21,321 bases of DNA from an uncultured Steroidobacter sp. (GCF_937958065.1 NZ_CALFXI010000028.1:1-21321), one strand, 5' to 3'; shown: positions 9,301 to 19,597, counted from the first letter of the stretch. Made by a program: numbers and translations. Notes: generated from the letters alone by a model not told the origin.

Positions 9301-10592
9301 TCGCCCAGGGCCTTCACCGTGGTCCCCTTCGGGACGTTGCGGCCGCTCACGGTAACGCTGCCGCCGCTGACCGAAATGTTTCTGATGCGCAAGCTGCTCT
9401 CGCCGTAGCCGGTGAGCCGTTCGCGTTCGGCGCGCTCGAGATCGCCGGGCGGACGCTCCCGATCGACGATGGTCAACGGCTTCGGCGCCGTTTCATCGAA
9501 CCGACCCTTCTCGTCATAGACGCGCAGCACGTACACGCTCTCGGCAGGAATGCGCCGGTCCGGGGTCCATTTCAACGCGCCGCCGATCTCCACCGGCAGC
9601 ACCGCCATCGGCTGCTCGCGCGTGTCCTGGCCGGGCAGAAACAATCGCACTTCAGCGCTGTCGATCCAGTGAATGTAGTTGCTGTAGGTGATGAACTCGA
9701 CCGGCTTGCCGGCAACCACACTGGCCGGCCAGGCCGTAACGTTCAACTCAGGCTGCGTCTTGAGCGGGTCATACTGAATCTGGATGTCGTTGCGATTCGC
9801 GGCCACGTCGACGCAGCGCTGCCGGTCCGCTTCGGTCAAGGTGTCATTGCCTTCCAGGGGACGGCCGTCGACCGTGATCCGCAGCGGGGACGGGAGCAGC
9901 GCCGTGCTCACCGAGCAGGCACTCGCATCTTCGGCGTTGAGATCTGGAGCGGACGCCGGTTTCTCGACGTCGTACCAGACCTGCAGCTCGACACGGCGGT
10001 TGCGGGCCATTCCTTCAGCAGTAGCGTTGCTCGCGACCGGCTCGGTATCGCCCTTGCCGACGATCGTGAACGCGGTCGGAGTGAGGCCCAGTTTCATCCG
10101 CAAGTACTGGGCGACCTGGTACGCGCGCGCCTCCGACAACCGTTGATTGTCTCCGAAGCGTGCGCGCGTCGTCGGGCTCAGGTGCTGCGCATCCGCGTGG
10201 CCAAGAACGAGCACACGCAGGTTGCGTCGGTTTTTCAGGCGAGCCGCGATTTCGTCGAGGCGCTTGCGCGAGGCTGGCAGCAATTCGTCCCGGCCGGACT
10301 CGAACAGAGCCCCCTCGTCTGCGTCCGACAATGTTTCCTCTTCGGTAGCTTCCGCTCTGGGCAGGGTCGCGGCCGATTTGCGCATGGCTTCCAGGTCGCG
10401 CACGCGCACGTCCGAAGGGCCGGTCAGGCCATCCAGCGGCGTATCGAATTCCATGTTCGACGTCGGCCCCGCTTTCAGCGACGGGCTGCGGTCGACCATT
10501 TTTCCTCGCACCAGGGCTTCATCGGCCGTGGCATTCGCCAGCATCAATACGTTGGCGATCGTGAGCGCCAGCATCTTGGAATGGTTGTTCAT
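6381..10592 (-). CDS. OmpA-domain outer-membrane beta-barrel protein, partner of the giant repeat protein
   Basis: A 1403-residue protein. Residues 1-23 form a signal peptide ending NATA before Asp24. An OmpA-type peptidoglycan-binding domain spans about 94-210, with GHAD (131-134), RLSEARA (151-157) and NRRVEL (198-203). These motifs retain the Asp and Arg used by OmpA domains to hold diaminopimelate. Regions resembling beta-sandwiches follow to about residue 500. From WFYVALGELTA onward the sequence is a long series of alternating polar/hydrophobic, aromatic-rich strands typical of a large outer-membrane barrel. The last residues, NIVSTF, end in the Phe of a BAM recognition signal. The ATG at 10592 overlaps the upstream stop as ATGA and has a strong GGAGGTG site; a longer frame to 10652 is less plausible. 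Inferred role: anchor or export partner for the giant protein. A TonB-type function is not supported, as no TonB box or plug is clear. Confidence 0.85.
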   Translation of the reverse strand: MNNHSKMLALTIANVLMLANATADEALVRGKMVDRSPSLKAGPTSNMEFDTPLDGLTGPSDVRVRDLEAMRKSAATLPRAEATEEETLSDADEGALFESGRDELLPASRKRLDEIAARLKNRRNLRVLVLGHADAQHLSPTTRARFGDNQRLSEARAYQVAQYLRMKLGLTPTAFTIVGKGDTEPVASNATAEGMARNRRVELQVWYDVEKPASAPDLNAEDASACSVSTALLPSPLRITVDGRPLEGNDTLTEADRQRCVDVAANRNDIQIQYDPLKTQPELNVTAWPASVVAGKPVEFITYSNYIHWIDSAEVRLFLPGQDTREQPMAVLPVEIGGALKWTPDRRIPAESVYVLRVYDEKGRFDETAPKPLTIVDRERPPGDLERAERERLTGYGESSLRIRNISVSGGSVTVSGRNVPKGTTVKALGEQVPVDDQGRFVIRQMLPSGIHHVEVQTTTATGEYTKLARNLELHDDNWFYVALGELTAARNDTTGPALLVTQDYDRYKDDSEITARGAFYAKGQINTDWFVTLSADTREQPIEDLFSNFASKDPRYLLERIDEERAYPVYGDDSSSVWDAPTNGKFYARVDYKDSRAVWGNFQTAWTGLEFNQFSRGLYGADLLYKSEASTSFGERRVTNDMFAAEPGTLNSREEFRGTGGSLYYLRRQDITRGSERLWVEVRDVTSGITLQRAQLIPGLDYEMSYLQGRVLLRAPLSSIAASNSLVQLGSLSGNPMYLVATYEYAPGLNELDSNVYGLRHSSWLNDYVRVGLSGYQQGEALDRQQLGGVDMTFRYRPATYLDIEAARSDGAGSQFGSIDGGFGFNQSVTPDTRADAFRAQGVFDLAEMSESLRGRGSVYWQNREAGFSGAGALAAGQEIEQMGAALSIPLGQRVSIDAKTDARDAQSESIEAQELALHYQISSTWGLSVGGRYDDRRNAFANASPLLSQNGKRTDAIVRLDYKPLPKQDDGKPLTLTSNNSAAPNQFDVTHATVPASFAADVASRPASWQAYVFAQGTVERTEARDANDRGGIGAEKQVNDRFRLGAEVSEGTGGTGGKLTGDYRIDDRANVYFGHTIETERQDSTYRGRFGNTVLGARTKLSDQVSIYDEARNARGAGPESLTNAFGVDLAPNDRWTYGLTAEIGTVSDPLAGDLERRAGGIGAAYKYGDVKFTTNVEYRDEEGTNGERKTWLARNTAGYQVTPDWRLIGKLNFSFSEASAGNFFDGDFVDAALGGAFRPIANDRWNTLVQYRYYYTLPSPGQVSVSDDLLDYAQRSHVVSIDTIYDVLPWLSVGAKYAQRFGELRDTRTDGDWYSSRADLWVVRGDLHLVHEWDMLVEGRRLSVHEAQDSRTGLLAAIYRHLNTHVKMGVGYNFTDFSDDLTDLSYRSRGPFVNIVSTF

Positions 10593-10597
10593 GGTTG

Positions 10598-10604
10598 CAC
10601 CTCC
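10598..10604 (-). promoter_or_regulatory. Strong ribosome binding site of the OmpA-barrel gene
   Basis: GGAGGTG lies inside the last codons of the giant gene, 5 nt before the ATG at 10592. Together with the ATGA overlap it fixes the start of the downstream gene and allows efficient translation even if ribosomes stop early at the TGA at 16931. Confidence 0.75.
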
Positions 10605-12421
10605 GCCTCGTCCTCGACGTGCAGCGGATATTCGCGATGCAGCGCCTCCCATAGCTCTCTGATTTGATGGATCAACGCCCGCTTGCGCCGCTTGGCGAGC
10701 TTCGCGTCAGCTGCGTCGGCATATGCCACGCGCACGACGGAAGGCTGCTTTGCCAGCGTCTGTGGCAGCGACTCGATGCGGGCACGCCATTCCGGCAGCA
10801 GCGTGGTCGTGCCGTTCTCGAAGGCCGTGTCATTCACCTCGACGCGCACGACCCGATGAATGGTCGCGCCGAAGTTCAACTTCGTGAGCTTGCCGCGAGT
10901 CATGCGAACGTCGCGCGGGTTCTCCGTCGTGACGCGATAGCCGGACGGCAACGTGCGCTCATCGAGCTTCATCACGAAGTTCGAGCCGCGATATTCATTC
11001 GGGATCGCGGCGCAGGCGACGTGGAAGCGGCCGTCTGCATCGCTCGTCACGAGAATGCCGTTGAGCGTGACCACGCGAACGTTCGGCAGGCCCGGCTCGC
11101 CGTCGTCCTGATAGCCGTTGGCGTTACGGTCGTCGAACACCTTGCCGATCAGGTCCGAACAGTCGAACACCGGATCCGGGACGATGCGCACCGTCGCGGT
11201 GGCGATGTTGGAAATGGTCGGATCGAACACGCCCGGATCGACCAGGTTGTTCACCGCGAACGCTTGATTGACGTACTCGCCTTCGCTGACACCCGAGCCC
11301 ACCACCAGCACCAGCTTGTAGATCCTGGTCTCCCGCGGCGCGAACGTTTGATCTCGCCACGACAGCTGCCGGCCGACGCGTTCGGGTTCCTGAGAACCTC
11401 CGTTCAGCGTCGCGGTGCCGGTGCGATACGCGAAGCCGGGCGGGAGCAGATCGCGAACGTCCACGTTCGTGAGCGTCGCCGCGAGCGTATTGGTCACGGT
11501 GATCGTGTACGGAACGAGATCGCCGCGCGTCACATTCACCATCGGAGTCGTCTTGGTGATGGCGAGCGCGCCGCCCAGGATCGGGTCGATCGGCACGTGA
11601 TTGTTCAGCACGTCCGCCGACACGCCCGGCGTGAGCGCGAATGTGAAGAAGTGCTGTGTGGTGCCGAGCCCCGCGGCCAATCCGGAAGAAGCGGTTGGAC
11701 ACGTCTCGACATCGCCGATGCCAATCGCAGGCGCCGACGCAGAGCTCTGCATCAGAGCGGGATTCGGCAGCGCTCCCACTTGCAGCGTGCCGGGGCACAC
11801 CGGAATGAGAGAAGAGGGCCCGGGCATGTAACGACCCGTCGGCGGTGTCACCGCGATCGAGTAGTCGCCTGCCGGTGCGCCAGGCAGCAACAGGAATTGA
11901 TAGAAGCCGTCGTCGCCCGTGACTTGCGTCGCGTTCGGCGCGCCGCCGAGCAGATGAATTGCAGGATCGAAGCCAGCCGGACCGGTGAACACGACCGTCG
12001 CTCCGGCGATCGGCTCGCGACTCACCGCGTCGTAGACCACGCCCATGGGATCGAGCGGCAGACTTTGTTCAACCAGCCGTCCACCGGGCGGCAGAATCAT
12101 GCCGCGCAAAGTGCCGCCACGCGCATCGGCGCCGCCGGGATTGGCAGGCGTGATGACGCCAGGCGCCGCGTCGACGCCGGACTCGTTCGTGACTGCCTTG
12201 CCGTACACGGCGTTGCTGGTGGGCTCGCGGAAGCGCACTTCGTAGCCGCTGCCGGGCGCCACGTTCAGGAACTCGTAGCTGCCGTCGAGGTTGGTTCTCA
12301 CGGTCTGGACCAGCAGCGAGCCCTGATACAACTCGACGATCCATTGCTCGAGCAATGTTTCGTTCGGGTCTCGCATCCGGTCGTGATTGATGTCACGCCA
12401 CACGTGGCCGACGATGCTGCC

Positions 12422-15400
12422 GAAGTCGCCGCGTTCGCCGAACAGATAGTCCACTGCATCGACGGCCGCGCCGAGCGCGATCCCCGTGATCGTATCGTTG
12501 CCGGCGGTACCGCCCGCGGTGCCTGGAACATCGATGCCGTCGTCGTAGCCGGCAGGTTGCACTTCGCTGAGCGCATAGCTGCCGCCGACCAGATCGTCGA
12601 AGCGATAGCGGCCTTCCCGATCGGTGACCGCATTGAGCGCGACAGGATTGCCACGCGCGTCTGTGCCGCTCAACTGCAGAGCGACTTCGGCAATGCCCGG
12701 CTCGCCCGGATCGACCGTGCCGTTGTTGTTCGTATCGTTGTAGACCCGTCCGGCGAGGCTGCCGACAGTGTCGCCGAAGTCGATGGTGGGGGGCGGCCCG
12801 CCAGCGACCAGCTCGATCTCGACACTATCGGGCGTGGAGCTGCCGTAACCCGCCGGCTGGGTTTCTTCAACCGTGTACTGTCCGGCGAGTACGTTCGTGA
12901 ACACATATCGGCCATCGGCGTCGGTGACGGTCGTATCGACGACCGAGCCGCCGCTGCGCAAAGTCACGGTGACGCCAGCGATGCCGATCTCGCCCGCATC
13001 CATCGTTCCGTCACGATCGCTGTCGCGCCACACGCGGCCCATCACGGATTGACCCACCTCGGCAAACGTGTAGCCGGCGGCGGCGGTGCCTGGCGGCAGT
13101 GCGATTGCAGAGATTGTGTCGTTGGCGACCGTGCCGCCCGCAGTACCCGCCGCGTCGACGCCGTCGGCATAGGCGGCCGGCTGCGTTTCGCTCAGCGTAT
13201 AGGTGCCGCTCAACAGATCGTCGAACAGGAATGCACCGGTCGCGTCGGTCGTGGCCGTGCGGTTCACTTCCGCGCCGGTCGCGTCCGTTCCGGTCAGCGT
13301 GATGACTACGCCTTGAATCGCAGGCTCGCCCGCGTCGCGCACGCCATCGTTATTCGTGTCCGTCCAGACGAAGCCGGCCAGGCTGGAAGTTGTCTCGCCG
13401 AAGTCCGCGCCTGCGGAGTTGCCCGTGCCCACCGTCACGGAGACCGAGTTCGGTGTGCTGCTGCCGTACCCGACCGGTTGCGTTTGCTCGATCGTGTAAT
13501 TGCCCGCAGGCAGACCGACGAACGTGTATGTGCCGTTCGCATCTGTCGTGGTGGTCGCGACAACGACGTTCGAGGCATCACGAGCCACGATCTCCACATT
13601 GGCGATCGGCGTGTCCGTACCGTCACGCGTGCCGTTCGCGTTCACATCCTTGAACACCACGCCGGAAAGGGTCGAGCCTCCTTCGCCGAACAAATACCCG
13701 GTCGCATCCGTGTTGACGGCGAGGTGGATGGCGCTGATGACATCATTACCAACGCTGCCGCCCGCCGTGCCGGCGGCGTCGAGGCCATCGGCATAGGCGG
13801 CCGGTTGCGTGGGCTGATGCAACGAGTAACCGGCGGGGTTCGGCGTAAGCAGGTCGATGAACATGAAGACGCCGGTCGCATCCGTGCCGACGCTGCGACT
13901 CACAGCGACGCCACTTGCGTCGGTGCCGGTCAGCGTGATCGTGACTGCAGCGATGCCGCTTTCGCCTGCATCGCGCGTGCCGTTGCCATTCAAGTCGACG
14001 TACACCGAACCCGCGAGGGTCGAGAGCGTGTCCGCGAAGGAAGCCGTTGCCGCTCCGTTCACCGGAACCACGACTGCAACAGAGTCAGGCGAGGTGGCGG
14101 CAGAGCCGTAGCCCAGCGGCTGTGTTTCCACGACTGTGTAATTGCCCGCGGCAATGCCCGGGAAGAGATAGCTGCCATCGGCCGCGGTCGTGGTGGTGGC
14201 GACGACCGCGTTGCTGTCATCGAGCAAAGTGATGGTCACGTTCGCGATCGGTGTATCGCCGGGCTGTTGCGTGCCGTCTCGATTGAAATCGCGGAACACG
14301 ACGCCTGTGACTGCCGCGCCGGTCTCGGCGAAGTTATAACCAGTCGCGCGAGTGCCGATCGGCAGCGCGATGCCACTGTAGACATCGTTGCCCACCGTGC
14401 CGCCGACGTTGCCGGCGCCGAGCACTTCCAAGCCGTCGCCGAACGCGGCGGGCTGAGTTTCGGTGATGGTGTAGGTGCCCGACAACAGATCGTCGAAAAC
14501 GTACTGGCCCGATGAATCCGTGCTGACAGTCGCGTAGACCGAGTTGCCCAGCGCGTCGGTGCCGTTCAGCGTCAACGCCACGCCAGGCAAGCCCACATCG
14601 GCAGCGTCCTGCACGCCGTTTTCATTGACATCGAGGAACACGGTGCCCGCGAGCGAGCCCGTGCTCTCGCCGAAATCGACCACACCTGGCGTGCCTGCGA
14701 CCAGTGCCAATGCAACGCTGTTGCTCGCGTTCTGCGGACCGCTTGCGTAACCGGCCGGCTGATCCTGTTCGACGGTGTAACTGCCTCCGGCCTGCGGCGG
14801 GAAGCTGTAAGTGCCGTCAGCAGCCGTGGTCGTGGTAGCGACGACGGCATTGCCAGCGTCGCGCAACGTGATAGTGACATTCGAGATGCCGGCTTCCGAC
14901 GGCTCGTTGACGCCGTTGCGGTTTGCATCTCGATACACGGTGCCGGAGATCGGCGTGCCGAGCTCGGCAAACCAATAGTCGGTTGCAACCAGGCCGCTGC
15001 CGAGGGCAATCGCACTGATTCGATTCAGCCCTTGGTTGGTCGTGCCGCCGGCCGAGCCGGCCGTGATCTGGCCGTTTGCATACTCACTCGGCTGTGTTTG
15101 AGTCAGCGTGTAACCGGAAGCGTTCGGCGCCACCAGGTCATCGAACGAGAACGCGCCGCTCGCGTTGGTGGTTGTCGTCAGGCTCACGGCGCCGCCGCTT
15201 GCGTTGGTGCCAGTGAGCGTGAGCGTCACGCCGGCGATGCCGGTGTCGCTGCCGTCGTTGACCGCGTTCGCGTTCCGATCGAAGAACACAGTGCCGGTCA
15301 GCGCCGCTGTGGAATCGCCGAAATCATGGTTATTGGTCGTGCCCGCGGCGGAAATCTGCACACCCGAAAGGGTGTCCGGCGTGGTGCTGCCGAAGCCCGC

Positions 15401-16324
15401 GGGCTGCGATTCGGTCAACGTGTAGGTGCCGGCGGGCAGATCCGCGAAGCTGTAGTTGCCGGTCGCGTCGGTCGTCGTCGAGCGAGTGACGGGATTGCCG
15501 AGCGTGTCGTTGCCGGTCAGGGTGATGGTGACGTTGGCGATGCCGACCTCGGTGGCGTCGAGATTGCCGTCGCGATTGGCATCGCGCCACACGCGGCCGC
15601 TGATCGAGCCGGGCCGCTCGCCGAAGTTATAACCCGTGCCGTCCTGATCGGTGAGCACGATGGCACCGATCTGATCGTTGACGCTGGCGTCGCCGCCACG
15701 ATCGCCCGCGGTGTCGATACCGTCGAGGTACGTTGCCGGCTGGGTTTCAGCGAGTTGATAGGTACCGGGCAACACATCCGTGAAGCGGTAGATGCCGTTG
15801 GCATCGGTGGTAGTCGGGCGATTCACGGCGGTGCCGCGAGCGTCCGTTCCGGTCAGCGTGATGGTGACGTTCGCGATGCCGGTGTCGCCGCTGTCCGGCG
15901 TGCCGTTGTTGTTACGATCCGCGAACACGGTGCCGGATAGCGAGTTGTGACGCAGCTCGCCGAAGTTGTAACCGGTGGCGACCTGTTCGCGGCCGAGCAC
16001 GATGTTGGAGATCGTGTTCGTGCCGACGGTGGCGGACACGGTGCCGCCCGGCGGCGCGCCAGTCGAGGCGGTACCGACCGTCTCCAGGCCGTCATCGAAG
16101 CCGCTCGGCTGCGTCTCGGTAATCGTGTAGCCGGTGACGTCTGCCTGCTCGAGGCTGCTGAAAACGTAGTTGCCGCTGGCATCCGAAGTGGCGTTGCGGC
16201 TCACTGGATTGCCGAATACATCGGTACCGGCGAGTGTCAGCGACACGCCTGCGATCCCTCCTTCGCCGGCGTCGATGACGCCGTTGTTGTTGTGATCGCG
16301 GTAGATGCGACCCGCGATGCTCGA
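12422..16324 (-). repeat. Array of twelve SdrD B-like repeats with alternating short and long units
   Basis: Unit starts on the minus strand are 16324, 15949, 15610, 15307, 14956, 14659, 14317, 14023, 13675, 13387, 13051 and 12763; a divergent thirteenth begins at 12421. Each unit starts with a G-x-V-(Y/F/W)-x-D strand followed by a D-x-N-x-(N/D)-G-x-x-(D/N) calcium-type loop, and ends near FGE or FAE. Units 1 and 2 are long (375 and 339 bp). Units 3-12 alternate short (303, 297, 294, 288, 288 bp) and long (351, 342, 348, 336, 342 bp). Long units carry GTDA-x-G and a GTAGG-x-x-x-ND segment. Short units mostly carry NVTITL-x-D-A/S with VVATTTT and a YGSS-TP-like segment. Near-identical DNA persists: a 17-base word at 13164-13180 recurs at 13788-13804, exactly 624 bp apart. 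These are expected to form a rigid extracellular stalk. Confidence 0.85.
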
Positions 16325-19300
16325 TTCCACGAGCGTCACGGTGCCGGAGCCGGAATTGTTGTTGCCCACCAGGTCGACGCTGAAGGTGTCGACGGAAGCC
16401 GTGTTCGTGTACTCGGTCGGATAGGGGGGCGCGGGCGGTCGACGGATCACCACGTTCACGGTGACCGTGCGGCTGATGCCCGCCGCAACGGAACCGAGAT
16501 TGCACGAGAAACGTGTCAGGCCGCTGTTGTTACAAATGCCCGAAGGACTCACCGACGCGGTGAATGGCTCCGTCAGCTGCATGTTGGCCGGCAAGGTGTC
16601 GGTCAGTACCGATTGATGCGCGGTGCCCGGACCGTTGTTGTTCACCACGATCTGCCATTGGAATGTCTGGCCGTACTGCAGCGGCGGCGAGCTGACGACG
16701 GCGGTTTTGCTCGTGACCTGCAAGTCCGCTTTGGCCCGCACCGCCGTCGGCTCGGAGGCGTTGTTGTTGGTGCTGTTCGTGTCCACCTCGTTCGAGCTGA
16801 CAGTGACGGCGCTCTGATAGGTGTCGCCCGTATCCGCCGGCGCCGTCTCGATTCGATAACGCAAGTAACGCTGCACCGCTGCGCCAGCTTCCATGTCGCC
16901 GATCGCGCAGTTGACGACGTGCTGGGTCGGTCACACGACGGTGCCTGCGCTCACGTTCGAGCACATCGGCGTGCCACTGCAGGAATACTGGTCGGCCGAG
17001 TCACACAGGAAGGTGACCTGCCGGCCGGTGGGCGGCGTGTAGGTGTTGACGAAACGCGCCGAGGTCGCCTCGGACGGTCCGAGATTGGTGATCGAGACGC
17101 GATACGTGATCAAGTTCGACGTCGGGGCGGTGCCGTCGTAACCCAGCGGATCGGGCGGCACGCCCGTCACGCTCGATACATCCGAGATGTTCGAAAGCAG
17201 GTCGACCTGCGCGCCCGTGATCGTCAGGGTCGCGCTCTGCGCGTCGTTGCTCGGATCGGAATCCGTCGTGGTGGTCGCGATCGTGGCAGTGTTGGGAAGG
17301 TTGCGTCCGGGCGGCGGCGAGGCCATCCACAGCGGGCGGATCACGACTTCGAGTGTTTGTACTTCGGTAGCCGCGAGCGTGCCGATATTGCAAGTGATGC
17401 GATGGTTGACGTTGTCATGCGACGAGCACGTGCCTTTCGACGGAGTGATGGAACGGACCTCATAGCCGGCATCGCCACCGAGCGGGTTGAACTGATCGGT
17501 GAGCGTGACGTTGTGCGCCGTCGATGGGCCGCGATTGCGGAAGGTGATGACGTAGGTGGCGTCCACGCCCGCTTCGACGGCGGCGGGTGTCACGGTCTTG
17601 GTCTGTACTTCGACGTCGGCGATCGGATCGACCGTCGTGTTCACCGACGAGGTGTTGTCCGCGCGATCCGGATCGCCAACGCTCGTCGAGTCGATAGTTG
17701 CCGTGTTGGTGAATGCACCGTCTGCCATGGGGCGTGTGACGGTGATCGTGATCGTCGCGGTCTCGGGCGTTTCGGGCGCGCCGGTGCCGGCGCTTTCATA
17801 CAGCAGGGTCGGGTAAGTGCACGTCACGACTTCCGAGGCGACGCTACAGCTGCCAGTGGAGCCTTTGCTGCCGGGGCCAGCGAACGCATTGATGCCCGTG
17901 GCGCCGGCGAGGCCCGTGCGCATGGGAATGATGTCGCGCACGATGACGTTCGTTGAGTCCTGCGGACCGTCATTGCCGATCGTGAGCGTGTACGTGATCG
18001 CGTTGTGAGACGTGGTCACGGTCGAGATGTTCTGGGACTTCACGATCCGCAGGTCGGCGTGCGCCTCCGTCGAGCTGGAATTCGCAGTGACACAGTCGTT
18101 GCCGTTGTTGGGATCGGACTGACTGCCGGTGGAAGAAACACAGGCCTGGCTGGTGAGTGACGTGGGCATTGTCGCCGTTGTGACCAGCGTCAGATCGGGC
18201 AGGGTCGCGCCGACCGCGAGCGGTCCGGATCGCGAGCACGTGAACGTCGGCGCCGCGAACGTGCAGTTCCAGCCGTTATTGCTGAAAGACGACGGGCCGG
18301 AGTAATCCTCGCCTGCCGGCAAGGTGTTGGAGATCGTGATCGTGTCCGAGCCAGTGAGCGCGCGCGGACCATGATTCATCACTTGCATGACCGTGGTGAG
18401 CGGCGCGCCCGAAGCTACCGGATTCGGGCCCTTGCGCATGGTGATCGACAGATCGGCGCCGTCGCGCTGGATCGTGAAGTTCACCGTGTCGCTGTTGTTG
18501 CTGGTGTCGGGATCCGCGATGGCGGCGCTGATGTTCGCCGTGTTGCTGGCTGCAAGCCCGGTGGTCGGCACGATTGCGTTGTCGGGCGCGGTTGCGGTGA
18601 TCGTAATGTTGTCGCTCGCTCCGGCCGGCAGGGTCGCGCGCGTGCACGTGACAGTGCGCGAAGCCTGGTCTGCAGAGCACGACCAACCTGGGCCACTCGC
18701 CGCAATGCCTGTGAATCCGACGGGCAGTGCATCCGTGACGGATACGTTGGTTGCTGCATCCGGTCCGGCATTGCGCGGTTGAAGAGTGAACGTGGCCGCC
18801 GCGTCGGCGATCATCGGCGTCGGCGAGGCGAGCTTGGTGATGCTCAGATCCGCACCCGCGATGACGTTGACGGGCGCAGTCGTCGTATTGTTGTTCGGCA
18901 AGCCGTCGCCGATCGCGGCGCTCACGGTGGCGGAGTTCGTGATCGTGCCGCTGATCGAGCTTTGCACGCGTGCAACGATCGAAAGCACATCGTTCGCGCC
19001 GCTCGCGAGCGAACCGCTGCGGTTGCATGTGACCGTGCTCGAGCTCGCGGAACAGGACCATCCAGAGCCGGAGAACGAATCGAAAGTGACATTGGGCGGC
19101 AGGGTGTCGACGATCTGCAGTCCCGGTGCAGCATCGGGCCCGAGGTTCCGGGTCGTGAGCGTGTAGGTGACCAGGCCGCCGGCCGGCACGGGACTCGGAC
19201 CTGCGGCCATGGTGAGATCGAGATCGGCGCCCGCGACGACGGTGGTTTGTTGTTCGATGGTGCTGGGACTTTCGCCAGGCGAGGTGGAAGTGGCCGTGGC

Positions 19301-19597
19301 CGAGGCGTTGAGCGTCGAGCCGCCCGGGGCAGTCACGCGCGTGAGGATGTCGATCAGGATGTCCTGCTCGGGCTCCATCGTGCCGAACATGCACGAGACG
19401 GTGCCCGAGGAGTGCGTGCAGTCCGTGTTCGATGTCGAGATGAAGCTCACGCCGCTGGGTAGCGCGACGCTCAGTCTGACGTCGCTGGCCGCCGTCAGCG
19501 TATTGACGTTACTGACCTGGATCGAATACGTGAGCTGGCTGGTGGCGGCGATCGGATCGGCCGAGTCCTGCAGCGTCAATACTTCGATCAGCGGCGA
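16325..19597 (-). repeat. Eight tandem DUF11-type domains with paired cysteines
   Basis: On the joined frame the domains span about residues 41-163, 164-288, 289-420, 421-553, 554-699, 700-836, 837-996 and 997-1131. Most begin with an AD(L/V) strand and contain a (N-x)GP motif. Each has a Cys pair at a fixed place, for example Cys222/Cys231, Cys347/Cys358, Cys485/Cys494, Cys624/Cys633 and Cys764/Cys776; these probably form disulfides across a beta-hairpin. Domain 7 has Cys905, Cys913, Cys919 and, beyond the TGA, Cys937. DUF11 domains are Ig-like beta-sandwiches of secreted and surface proteins. Confidence 0.8.
16931..16933 (-). other. In-frame TGA interrupting the giant surface-protein gene
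   Basis: The frames before (from 19717) and after (to 10589) this codon are the same: 19717 minus 16894 is an exact multiple of three. The TGA falls at codon 929, after SNVSAGTVV and before PTQHVVNCAIGD. It sits between two cysteines (919 and 937) that align with the conserved DUF11 Cys pair. The base after the stop is C. It may be a nonsense mutation, an assembly or base-call error, or a read-through site. Confidence 0.9.

Larger units (their letters stand above)
10589..16930 (-). pseudogene. C-terminal part of the giant DUF11/SdrD B-like protein, downstream of the in-frame TGA
   Basis: This is the continuation, in the same frame, of the gene starting at 19717. The first Met after the TGA is at 16894, but it has no signal peptide and no convincing ribosome site. 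It also lies in mid-domain, so independent expression is unlikely. Numbered on the joined frame, it holds the end of DUF11 domain 7, DUF11 domain 8 (997-1131), SdrD B-like repeats 1-12 (16324-12422) and a divergent thirteenth repeat. A region with SREPIAGATVVFTGPAGFD follows, then another DUF11-like segment (near 11575-11155) and a last SdrD-like unit beginning LIGKVFDDRNANGYQDDGEP. The final ~90 residues (FGATIHRVVRVEV onward) resemble a degenerate OmpA module lacking the peptidoglycan-binding motifs. This C-terminal architecture matches what I recall of large DUF11 surface proteins in Proteobacteria. If the TGA is real and not read through, this half is dead. Confidence 0.75.

Noticed and set aside
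10664..14515. Very long plus-strand open frame (over 1280 codons) opposite the SdrD B-like array, plus similar ones at 8751-10667 and 15947-17956
   Set aside because: These lie antisense to clearly coding repeats. Their products are rich in Arg, His and Ala without any domain, as expected for the mirror frame of GC-rich codons; the repetition simply extends the openness.
12422..16324. Repetitive DNA as a CRISPR array or satellite
   Set aside because: The units are coding, in frame, about 290-375 bp long and divergent; they are protein domain repeats.
16892..16894. ATG at 16894 as the start of an independent 2101-residue gene
   Set aside because: It lies in mid-domain, has no signal peptide and only a weak upstream sequence, and is in the same frame as the upstream part. 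A split gene explains it better.
16931..16933. TGA as a selenocysteine codon
   Set aside because: No redox active-site context exists, no clear SECIS-like hairpin follows immediately, and DUF11 domains are not known selenoproteins.
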